A stretch of DNA of 20,473 nt. It comes from Akkermansia sp. Lineage in GTDB: Bacteria > Verrucomicrobiota > Verrucomicrobiia > Verrucomicrobiales > Akkermansiaceae. A program made the translations under genes and the position numbers. Location: positions 1 through 20,473 of the forward strand of contig JAGBZE010000008.1 of assembly GCA_017628435.1 (NCBI GenBank), in the 5' to 3' direction. Below, piece by piece: positions 13,796-20,473 of this stretch (position 1 is its first letter; every line of letters begins with the position of its first letter). The notes below the pieces were generated by a model. It had not been told where the DNA came from, ran no database searches, and saw only the letters and a list, made by a program, of their open reading frames with translations.

Positions 13796-15364
13796 TCAGA
13801 GAGGCAGGGTCAGGGTGAAGGCAGAGCCGTGTTCATCGCTCTTTTCCAGCGTGAGTTCACCGCCTATGCTGCGGGCAATATCCCTGGAAAGTGCCAGCCC
13901 CAGCCCCACACCCGGCTTGCGGCCCTCCACATCCCTGGCGGAGCGGGAGAAGGGACGGAATATACCGCGCTGCAGTCTGGCCGGAATGCCTGGTCCGTTA
14001 TCAGCAAAGCGGATATTGAGGGTGTTGTGCCCGCGCATGGTGGTAATACTGATGGTGGGGTGCGGCGCAGTGGTGGCGTATTTGATGGCGTTATCCGCCA
14101 GATTGGTGAAAATCTGCTCCAGCGAAATGACATCCGTTTGCAGGGAAATGAGTTCAGCACGATTATCGTGCTTCACCTGAACCCGGAACCCCGCCTCCTT
14201 GAGTCGGAACTCCACTTTTTCCAGAGCTCGGTTGATGAGCTGCGGGCAGGGGGCCTTGTCGGCACGGCCTCGCTGCTTGCCTCGGGTCAGCCTGGCAAAG
14301 GCCAGCACATTTTCCACCAGGTGCCCGAGCCGTTGGCTTTCCTGGTGCAGGGTTTCGTGGTATTCATCGAGCTTCTCTGCCGGTACCAGCTTGTTCTTCA
14401 GCATCTCGGTCATGAGGGAGAAGCTGGTGAGCGGGGTGCGCAGCTCGTGCGTCACGGCGGAGACAAAATCGGCACGTCGCCGTTCCAGCCGGCCATAGAA
14501 GAACAAGAGCCCGAAGAGAATCCCCACGGCCAGCACTGTCACCAGGGTGGCGGAAGCCAGCGTGCCTCGCATCGCCTCGCGGCGGGCTGCGGTATCCGGC
14601 ACCTCCACATCATTTCCCGGGCTCAGCACCATGGGGAGCGGGGAGAGGTTGGCTGCTTCGTTCTTCCTGCAGAGGGTGATGCTGGCACCCTTCAGGGCTG
14701 GCTCCACAAAGGGCATCAGCCGCTTGGCCAGTTTTTCCGCATCCAGTAATATGCCTTCAGCGGCTGAGCCATGTGTGGTGCGGATGTTGCGCATGTAGAG
14801 CATGTCATCAATGTAGAACCAGGAATAGAAGGGGCCGGGCTCTCCCTTCATTTCGAGAGGCAGGCTGAAATCCTGATTCTCTGCCTCGTATACACCGAAT
14901 ACGGGCAGCTGAGTCTTGCGGTCGATTGTCTTGTGGGTGGGCTTTGTCGGGTCATATACCGGGGCAGAGGGATTGTAGGCCTTTCTGCGGATGGTATCGA
15001 TGATGGCCGGTTTGCCCTCAATCTCGGCAGCCAGTTCTTCCTGCCCCTCCGGCACCTGGAGCCCCGCCGGAGTATGCAGGAAATAGCCCCGCACGTAATC
15101 CGGCATGTTTTCAGTAGGCGGGGCATAAATAAGCTGGCCGATAGGGGGTGCATAGCCCAGCTTATTTCGTTCCTGTTCGAGCAACCTGCTTATCTCTGCC
15201 TGTATGCGGGGCAGGGAGAGCTCTACAAGGCGCTTCTGCTGTGCTTCCTTGTCAATCTGGAGGAGACGAGCATCCAGCGTATAGGCTTCGTAGCCCAGCC
15301 AGGCAGCAGCGCCCAGGGTGAGCAGGGAGAAAAGGGTGATAATGAGAATCAGCTTCTTGTTCAT
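13796..15364 (-). CDS. Sensor histidine kinase without an obvious HAMP domain
   Basis: A 522-residue membrane kinase. TM1 spans about 5-25 and TM2 about 273-290, enclosing a periplasmic sensor of about 240 residues that I do not recognise. The phosphoacceptor H306 lies in THELRTPLTS only about 16 residues after TM2, leaving no room for a normal HAMP linker. The catalytic domain has the N box NLADNAIKY, the G1 box DNGPGI, an F-like segment FRPFSRSARD and the G2 box GVGLGLAL. The autophosphorylated histidine should pass phosphate to the adjacent response regulator. Its ATG overlaps the regulator's stop (ATGA), indicating translational coupling, and the metallophosphoesterase follows 8 nt after its stop. 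The stimulus is unknown. Confidence 0.95.
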   Translation of the reverse strand: MNKKLILIITLFSLLTLGAAAWLGYEAYTLDARLLQIDKEAQQKRLVELSLPRIQAEISRLLEQERNKLGYAPPIGQLIYAPPTENMPDYVRGYFLHTPAGLQVPEGQEELAAEIEGKPAIIDTIRRKAYNPSAPVYDPTKPTHKTIDRKTQLPVFGVYEAENQDFSLPLEMKGEPGPFYSWFYIDDMLYMRNIRTTHGSAAEGILLDAEKLAKRLMPFVEPALKGASITLCRKNEAANLSPLPMVLSPGNDVEVPDTAARREAMRGTLASATLVTVLAVGILFGLLFFYGRLERRRADFVSAVTHELRTPLTSFSLMTEMLKNKLVPAEKLDEYHETLHQESQRLGHLVENVLAFARLTRGKQRGRADKAPCPQLINRALEKVEFRLKEAGFRVQVKHDNRAELISLQTDVISLEQIFTNLADNAIKYATTAPHPTISITTMRGHNTLNIRFADNGPGIPARLQRGIFRPFSRSARDVEGRKPGVGLGLALSRDIARSIGGELTLEKSDEHGSAFTLTLPL

Positions 15365-16053
15365 ATTTCGTTCCAGCGGTATCCGCGTCCGCGGATGGTT
15401 TCAATGTGAGAGGAAGGGGTGGCTCCCAGCTTTTCGCGCAGGCGTGTGAGGGTGACCGCCACCGTGCGGGTCTGGGCTGCCCGGCTGGTGCTGCCCCACA
15501 CACGCACCAGCAGCTCCTCCTGCGGGATGATGCGCCCGGGGTGGGTCAGAAAATAGCGGAAAAGTTCAAATTCCTTTTCGGTGAGAGGAATCGGAGTGCC
15601 GTCATCAAACCGGGCCTGTCGGGTTTCGCCATCCAGCGTGCCGCCGGGGAAGCTCAGTACCTGAGCCACCGCCAGCGTGCGCCCGGGAGAGCGCCGCAGC
15701 ACCGCAGCCACGCGCGCTAGCAGCTCGGCAATACTGAAAGGCTTCACCACATAGTCATCCGCCCCCAGCTGCAGACCTTTCACGCGGTCCTGCTCATCGC
15801 CGCAGGCCGTGAGAACAATACTTGGAATCCCGGGGCATTCCTTCTGCATCATCCGCAGCAACTTGAACCCGCTTATCTCCGGCATGTTCACGTCCAGCAG
15901 CGCCAGGTTAATCGGGGTGGAGAGCAATAATTCCAGCGCTGCCCGGCCATTCGGTGCCGTGCGCACCTCATAGCCCGCACCGGTCAGAGAATCCGCCAGA
16001 ACCCGGCGAATGGCCGGGTCATCTTCTGCAATCAGAATACACTTGTTGCTCAT
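15361..16053 (-). CDS. OmpR/PhoB-type response regulator
   Basis: A 230-residue two-domain regulator. The receiver domain has the acidic pair D11 and D12, phosphoacceptor D54 (LLDVNMPE), T82 and K104 (VVKPF). The C-terminal winged helix (about 132-230) includes LTEKEFELFRYFLTHPGRII, the recognition-helix region TRTVAVTLTRLREKLG and the closing wing ETIRGRGYRW. It is expected to bind direct-repeat DNA after phosphorylation by the coupled kinase. It is the first gene of a regulator-kinase-phosphoesterase operon, and ATGA overlap joins it to the kinase. The -10-like element lies only nine bases before the ATG, and there is no SD sequence. Confidence 0.95.
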   Translation of the reverse strand: MSNKCILIAEDDPAIRRVLADSLTGAGYEVRTAPNGRAALELLLSTPINLALLDVNMPEISGFKLLRMMQKECPGIPSIVLTACGDEQDRVKGLQLGADDYVVKPFSIAELLARVAAVLRRSPGRTLAVAQVLSFPGGTLDGETRQARFDDGTPIPLTEKEFELFRYFLTHPGRIIPQEELLVRVWGSTSRAAQTRTVAVTLTRLREKLGATPSSHIETIRGRGYRWNEI

Positions 16054-16062
16054 CAGGGTATC

Positions 16063-16092
16063 AATGTATCATGATGCTCATCCCTTCCGCAA
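16063..16092 (-). promoter_or_regulatory. Candidate extended -10 promoter of the two-component operon
   Basis: On the minus strand, TTGCGG (16087-16092), an 18-nt spacer and TACATT (16063-16068) preceded by TGA, which supplies an extended -10. The -10 box ends nine bases before ATG 16053, implying a leader of about three bases. Confidence 0.4.
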
Positions 16093-16356
16093 GTGCAAAT
16101 ACGGACAGCCTGTAAATCTTGCTGGCACAGACCGTGAAATTCTCTCTGCAAGGCAGAAATCCTCTCATCCCCTGTTTAATGAGTGAACCTCGATGGTGTG
16201 AGCGTTTTATAGCAATTTAGGTGTGGCTGGTCAATTCTGTTTTTTTAGCGATTTTGGAGATGTGAAGGATATGAAGATGGTATACAGACGAAGGAAGCTC
16301 GCGATTAAAATGGGATGCGGTCAGAATATTGACTTGTGCCGGGGTGAAAAATTGTG
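16093..16356. other. Divergent intergenic region between the response regulator and hom
   Basis: This is most of the 320-nt gap between the divergent starts at 16053 and 16374. I see no convincing gene: the plus-strand frame from 16223 runs into hom out of phase and has no family features. There is a T-run at 16239-16245 without a stem before it and no strong inverted repeat. It may hold upstream regulator sites for either operon. No threonine or lysine attenuator is evident, and the proposed hom promoter leaves no leader for one. Confidence 0.5.
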
Positions 16357-16362
16357 TAGAAT
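16357..16362 (+). promoter_or_regulatory. -10 box of hom
   Basis: TAGAAT matches five of six consensus bases and ends 11 bases before ATG 16374. The -35 is ambiguous: TTGACT (16329-16334) is good but lies 22 nt away, while TTGTGC has the correct 17-nt spacing but a weak match. The leader would be about five bases. Confidence 0.4.
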
Positions 16363-16373
16363 TGCGCCCGCAA

Positions 16374-17696
16374 ATGACAGAAAAACCGCTTCAGCTTGGC
16401 CTGGCAGGGCTTGGAACCGTGGGTACGGGTGTGTATGAGACGCTGTGCCGCAATCATGAATTGCTTGAGGCTCGCGCCCAGATGCATTACTCCGTCAAGA
16501 AGGTGGCCGTACGGGATATGAGCCGCCAGCGCGAGGTGGATATTGCCCCTGAGATGCTGACGGACGACTGGCGCGAGCTGGTGGCAGACCCGGAGATAGA
16601 TATCATCATCGAGCTGATAGGCGGCACGACTGAGGCTTATGAGCTGGTGACCAGTGCATTAAAAGCCGGTAAGCCCGTGGTGACCGGTAACAAGGCGTTG
16701 CTTGCCGAATATGGCAATGAACTTTTCATGCTTTCCGCCCAGCAAGGAGTGCCGCTGTATTTCGAAGCTTCCTGTGGTGGTGGTATCCCGATTATTCAGA
16801 GTCTGCAGAATTCTCTCATCTGCAACAACGTGGAGAGTATTGCCGGTATTATCAACGGTACCAGTAACTATATTCTCTCTTCCATGGAGCGCAAGGGCGT
16901 TTCCTTTGAGACTGCGCTCTCCCGCGCTCAGGCCAAGGGTTTTGCTGAGGCTGACCCCACTCTGGATATCAACGGCTGGGATGCTGCCCATAAGGCTCTT
17001 ATTCTGGCTATGCTGGCCTATGGTACTCCGATTTCCCCCGACCGCATATCTGTTTACGGTATCGAGCGAGTAACCGCGACCGATTTCCGCTTTGCACACC
17101 AGATGGGCTACACCATCAAGCTGCTGGTGGTCATCAAGCATCATCCCGATACCGATGCCCTGGAGCTGCGCGTACAGCCCAGCTTCGTGCCGCGTGAGCA
17201 CTTGCTGGCCAATGTAAACGGTGTGTTCAACGCCATTGCTGTGAAGGGCGATATTGTAGGCGAGACTATTTTCTACGGCCGTGGTGCGGGTAAGAACCCG
17301 ACAGCCAGTGCTGTTATCGGCGATATTGTGATGGCCATGCGAGACCTGCGCCACCCGGAATTCCACACCGGTTTCCACCCGTACACCAAGACCCTGGACA
17401 TCATGCCGCAGGAGGATACTGTGACGCCCTATTACGTGCGTTTCCTGGTGCCCAGCCGCCGTTCCGGTGTGATTGCCTCCATTGCCCAGGTGCTGGCCAA
17501 GTATGATATCAGTATTTCTTCCACATATTCAACACGCCACGAGGACGAGGAGTCCGAGAATGTGGAGAACGACCTTGTATTCACCCTGCATGCCTGCTCG
17601 TGGGGCAAGCTTAAGAGCGCTCTCAAGGAAATAGTGGAGAGTGGCTGCATAGCCCCGCATCCGGCAGTGTTCCGCATCGAAACCTTCAACTCATAA
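16374..17696 (+). CDS. hom: Homoserine dehydrogenase
   Basis: A 440-residue enzyme that reduces aspartate semialdehyde to homoserine, the branch toward threonine and methionine. The nucleotide-binding loop is GLAGLGTVGTGV (G12, G14, G17). GNKALLAEYG and GIINGTSNYIL are family signatures, and EADPTLDINGWDAAHKALILA holds the catalytic Asp/Lys region. A C-terminal ACT domain (YYVRFLVPSRRSGVIASIAQVL) suggests feedback control, usually by threonine. An upstream ATG at 16329 would add 15 residues ahead of the fold; I choose 16374 because family N-termini begin near here and a -10 box precedes it. lysC follows after 12 nt, so the two steps that bracket aspartate semialdehyde are co-transcribed. No SD sequence is present. 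Confidence 0.95.
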   Translation: MTEKPLQLGLAGLGTVGTGVYETLCRNHELLEARAQMHYSVKKVAVRDMSRQREVDIAPEMLTDDWRELVADPEIDIIIELIGGTTEAYELVTSALKAGKPVVTGNKALLAEYGNELFMLSAQQGVPLYFEASCGGGIPIIQSLQNSLICNNVESIAGIINGTSNYILSSMERKGVSFETALSRAQAKGFAEADPTLDINGWDAAHKALILAMLAYGTPISPDRISVYGIERVTATDFRFAHQMGYTIKLLVVIKHHPDTDALELRVQPSFVPREHLLANVNGVFNAIAVKGDIVGETIFYGRGAGKNPTASAVIGDIVMAMRDLRHPEFHTGFHPYTKTLDIMPQEDTVTPYYVRFLVPSRRSGVIASIAQVLAKYDISISSTYSTRHEDEESENVENDLVFTLHACSWGKLKSALKEIVESGCIAPHPAVFRIETFNS

Positions 17697-17708
17697 GACC
17701 AACCGACC

Positions 17709-18935
17709 ATGGCACTCATAGTACAGAAATACGGTGGCTCCTCCGTGGGCACCATCGACCGCATCCGCAATGTAGCCCGCAGACTGATTGAGGTTAAGAA
17801 AGAGGGCAACAAAATCATGGCGGTTATCTCGGCCATGAGCGGTGTGACAGACAGCCTTATCGGCCTGGCTCACCAGGTAATGGACAATCCGCCCGAGCGC
17901 GAGCTGGATATGCTGCTGGCCACGGGCGAGCAGCAGAGCATTGCGCTGCTCTGCATGGCTATTACTGAGATGGGCTACAAGGCCATGAGCTTCACGGGCC
18001 AGCAAGCCGGTGTGTGCACCTATGGTTCTCATACCCGCGGACGCATTCACTCCATTGACCCCGCCCGCGTTATTAAAGCGCTGGAGGACGATTACATTGT
18101 GGTGTGTGCCGGTTTCCAAGGCGTGAGCGAGGATGGCACTATCCATACCCTGGGCCGCGGTGGTTCCGACCTTTCCGCCATTGCTATGGCTGCAGCGGTG
18201 AACGCTGACCTGTGCCAGATTTTCACCGACGTAGATGGTGTTTACACCTGTGACCCGCGTGTGGTGAAAGATGCCCGTAAGATTTCCGTACTTTCCTATG
18301 AAGAGATGCTGGAGATGGCTTCCAGCGGTTCCAAGGTCATGCAGGCACGTTCCGTTGAATTCGCCAAGAAATTCGGCGTCGTGTTTGAAGTCCGCAATTC
18401 CATGAACAACAACCCAGGTACTATCGTGCAAGAAGAAACTTCCGCTATGGAGTCCCTCGCCGTGCGAGGCGTCTCAATCGAACGCAATCAGGCCCGTGTC
18501 ACTGTTTCGGGCATCACCGCTCCCGTGGCATACACGGCTGTCATTCTCTCCGCTCTCTCCAATGCTGAGATTAATGTGGATATGATTGTGGCCAATACTG
18601 CTCACGACGGTCAGGCCCGCCAATCTTTCACTATGAACATGAATGACCTGGGCGCTGCTCAGGCCGCGCTCAAGTCTGTGCTCCCCCAGCTGGGTGAATC
18701 TGCCCGCCTGGAGACAGAAGCTGGCCTTGCCAAGCTTTCTGTGGTAGGCGTAGGTATGCGTTCCCACACGGGTGTAGCCGCCACAATGTTCCAGGCTCTG
18801 GCTGATGCCGGTATTTCTACCGGCATGATTGCCACCTCTGAAATTCGCATTTCCACCACCGTGGAGGCTGGAGATATTGAGCAGGCTGCCCGCGTGGTAC
18901 ACAGCGCTTTCCATCTTGACCAGGTGAACGCCTGA
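17709..18935 (+). CDS. lysC: Aspartokinase
   Basis: A 408-residue monofunctional aspartate kinase, the first step of the aspartate pathway to lysine, threonine, methionine and diaminopimelate. The N-terminal KYGGSSVGT is the signature, GRGGSDLSAIAMAAAVNAD is the ATP/aspartate site, and TDVDGVYTCDPRVV is conserved. Two C-terminal ACT domains (from SIERNQARVTVSGI, and from GLAKLSVVGVGMRS) form the amino-acid-sensing regulatory region. The length is typical of the short bacterial type, which in some species also makes an ACT-only subunit from an internal start; I cannot confirm one here. It is 12 nt after hom and 16 nt before the TPR gene, in one probable operon. No SD sequence is visible. Confidence 0.97.
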   Translation: MALIVQKYGGSSVGTIDRIRNVARRLIEVKKEGNKIMAVISAMSGVTDSLIGLAHQVMDNPPERELDMLLATGEQQSIALLCMAITEMGYKAMSFTGQQAGVCTYGSHTRGRIHSIDPARVIKALEDDYIVVCAGFQGVSEDGTIHTLGRGGSDLSAIAMAAAVNADLCQIFTDVDGVYTCDPRVVKDARKISVLSYEEMLEMASSGSKVMQARSVEFAKKFGVVFEVRNSMNNNPGTIVQEETSAMESLAVRGVSIERNQARVTVSGITAPVAYTAVILSALSNAEINVDMIVANTAHDGQARQSFTMNMNDLGAAQAALKSVLPQLGESARLETEAGLAKLSVVGVGMRSHTGVAATMFQALADAGISTGMIATSEIRISTTVEAGDIEQAARVVHSAFHLDQVNA

Positions 18936-18951
18936 CGCAGAACCTGTAGTG

Positions 18952-20473
18952 ATGGAAGAGGAGAAATCCGTAGAGGCCTCCACCCATTCTGTGGTGGAGG
19001 AGATGCTTGAATTCCGCCCCTGGGTCAGGTGGTGCGGGCTCGGTCTGGCCGGGCTTGTATCGGTTGGTTTTTTCCTGGGTACGTATTATATCGGCCATTC
19101 GCAGGGCGAGAAAACCGGCTATCTGCAGGCTACTTGTTCCGGCATGGTGCAGAAGGCCTTGAATGAGGCTGCTTCCCAGAATGTGCTGAATTTTATGCGG
19201 CTTGCATCTGCCGGGGAGGAAGAGCTGCTCAAAGCTGCTATGGATACCCAGTCTGCTTTTGGGTGGATTCAGGAATCCGAGGTTCGGCTTGAAGCTGAAT
19301 GGTGTCTGGCAGATGCATTACTGGATCGTGGCAAGGCAGAGGCCGCCATCTCTGTTCTGACTCCTCTTTTTAAACAGGCTCCGCATAGTATAGAATGGGC
19401 CTACCGCGCCTTGCAGGCCGGCAATGCCTTGACTACGGAGCATTTTTATGCTGAGGGCTCTGTTTACTATAAGCTGGCTGCCCGGTATTTTGCTGAAAAT
19501 AAGCAGGAGAACTGGCGACAGGAAGCGCTGGGGCAGCTGATTGCTCTTGAGGCTTGTGCCTCACAGGATAGTGCGACCTCACTGGCTGCGTTGGAGATGC
19601 TGCTGTCGGAGATGACGAACTCTGATGAAGGAACCTGCCAGCTGCGTTCGATGGCGCTGGTACATATGGGAGAGCTTTATCGCTGCGCCGGAGACAAGGC
19701 TCAGGCTGAGGAGAAGTTTCGCTCTGCTCTGGCAGAGGTGGAGAATCTGCGCACCGTGCGTCCGGAGGGTGCGGTGAGTCGCGGTACTGCCTTGCTGGCA
19801 TTGGGGGATGCAGCTGCTGCAGAGCCGATGCTGCGCATGGCTGAAAATAATCCCGGCAATAGTCTTGCCGATGTTTCAACTCGTCTATTGGCGCTGCGTC
19901 AACTTGCTGTCATAGAGCAGGAACGCGGGCATCATGTTACGGCGCTTGCGCTTATGCACCGTTCCCAGGGCATGGCCGAGGGCCGCGTGCTGCGGGGAAA
20001 TGCTTTCTGGCCTTGCCTGTACGACCAGCGCGGCTGGATGCACTTCATGGTGCAGAATTACCAGACGGCGCTGCAGGATTTCAACGCAGCTCTTGCAGAT
20101 GCTCAGCCAGCGTTGTTGAAGATTCAGCCGCTGGAGGGTGCAGCCCGCTGTTATATGGAACTTGGTCGCGCCAGCGAGGCTTTGCCTCTGCTGGAGGAAT
20201 GTTTGAAGCTTCGCCTGCAATGTGCTGCGAATGATGCTGCCTCTCTGGGCCGAGTGAATTTGCTGCTGGGGCAGATTCTGGACCAGCAGGGCAAGATTGC
20301 CGAGGCCGAGGCAGCTTATGCCGTGGCTATGGAGAAGTTGCCGGCAGATGTGCCGGAGGAGCAGGGGAACCGCCTGACAGCCATGCTCGGCCGCGGCTAT
20401 GCCCTGACCGAACTGAAGCGCTGGGCGGATGCCTATGCTGTGTGGGAGCAGGCTCTTCCCCTGGTTGAAGAAC
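18952..20473 (+). CDS. Membrane-anchored TPR-repeat protein, 3' end outside the window
   Basis: An open frame of 507 codons from ATG 18952 that reaches the window end without a stop, so the gene is incomplete here. The N-terminus (MEEEKSVEAS) is acidic and cytoplasmic, followed by one membrane segment at about 27-46 (WCGLGLAGLVSVGFFLGTYY). The rest is helical with many tetratricopeptide-like units, for example ALVHMGELYRCAGDKAQAEE, GRASEALPLLEECLKL and GQILDQQGKIAEAEAAYAVA. TPR proteins act as scaffolds for other proteins; the partner is unknown. It starts 16 nt after lysC and probably shares the transcript, though a functional link to amino acid synthesis is not evident. It may extend well beyond the window. 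Confidence 0.85.
   Translation, partial: MEEEKSVEASTHSVVEEMLEFRPWVRWCGLGLAGLVSVGFFLGTYYIGHSQGEKTGYLQATCSGMVQKALNEAASQNVLNFMRLASAGEEELLKAAMDTQSAFGWIQESEVRLEAEWCLADALLDRGKAEAAISVLTPLFKQAPHSIEWAYRALQAGNALTTEHFYAEGSVYYKLAARYFAENKQENWRQEALGQLIALEACASQDSATSLAALEMLLSEMTNSDEGTCQLRSMALVHMGELYRCAGDKAQAEEKFRSALAEVENLRTVRPEGAVSRGTALLALGDAAAAEPMLRMAENNPGNSLADVSTRLLALRQLAVIEQERGHHVTALALMHRSQGMAEGRVLRGNAFWPCLYDQRGWMHFMVQNYQTALQDFNAALADAQPALLKIQPLEGAARCYMELGRASEALPLLEECLKLRLQCAANDAASLGRVNLLLGQILDQQGKIAEAEAAYAVAMEKLPADVPEEQGNRLTAMLGRGYALTELKRWADAYAVWEQALPLVEE

Noticed and set aside
16223..16438. Small ORF in the gap upstream of hom
   Set aside because: It overlaps the hom start out of frame, shows no family features, and includes the proposed hom promoter.
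1..20473. CRISPR arrays, tRNA or rRNA genes, insertion sequences, prophage or attachment sites
   Set aside because: Reading both strands, I found no regular repeat-spacer pattern, no cloverleaf or rRNA segments, and no transposase or integrase.

Overview
The window looks like a chromosomal segment from a member of the Verrucomicrobiota, most plausibly an Akkermansia-like gut lineage. The reasons are the mix of large secreted proteins of unknown function, a PPi-type phosphofructokinase, separate hom and lysC genes, and the near absence of Shine-Dalgarno (SD) sequences in front of genes. This placement is an inference from style; no rRNA or other marker here settles it. I see no tRNA, rRNA, CRISPR array, transposase or phage gene.

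Layout. (1) 6-3862, plus strand: a two-gene operon of secreted proteins, an unknown 601-residue protein and a 680-residue protein with two transglutaminase-like domains, the second with its catalytic residues replaced. (2) 3904-6580, minus strand: a small AP2-like DNA-binding protein, pyrophosphate-dependent phosphofructokinase (pfp), and ribosomal proteins L20 (rplT) and L35 (rpmI). (3) 6713-8807, plus strand: an ArsC/Spx-like thiol protein, then a compact cassette of two paralogous lipoprotein-like short peptides translationally coupled to a radical SAM/SPASM enzyme. This cassette is the best candidate for an undescribed peptide-modification system. (4) 8866-12566, minus strand: an operon of a large secreted transglutaminase-like/F5-8-type-C-like protein and a secreted thioredoxin-fold protein without its redox cysteines. 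(5) 12660-16053, minus strand: response regulator, histidine kinase and membrane metallophosphoesterase, tightly packed. (6) 16374 to the window end, plus strand: homoserine dehydrogenase (hom), aspartokinase (lysC) and a membrane-anchored TPR protein that runs off the end and so has no visible stop.

How the parts work together. Aspartokinase and homoserine dehydrogenase control entry into and the branch point of the aspartate-family amino acid pathway. The response regulator, kinase and phosphoesterase probably form one regulated unit. In the peptide cassette, the two peptides share a conserved N-terminal block ending in a lipobox (LSGC) followed by glutamines. The second peptide gene overlaps the enzyme gene by GTGA, and related hairpins bracket the whole cassette.

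Expression signals. Several start codons lie only 6-11 nt after a recognisable -10 box (rpmI, the ArsC-like gene, peptide 1, the response regulator, hom), suggesting leaderless or nearly leaderless mRNAs. Against that background, the single perfect 10-nt SD sequence in the rpmI-rplT gap stands out because no start codon follows it at the usual distance.
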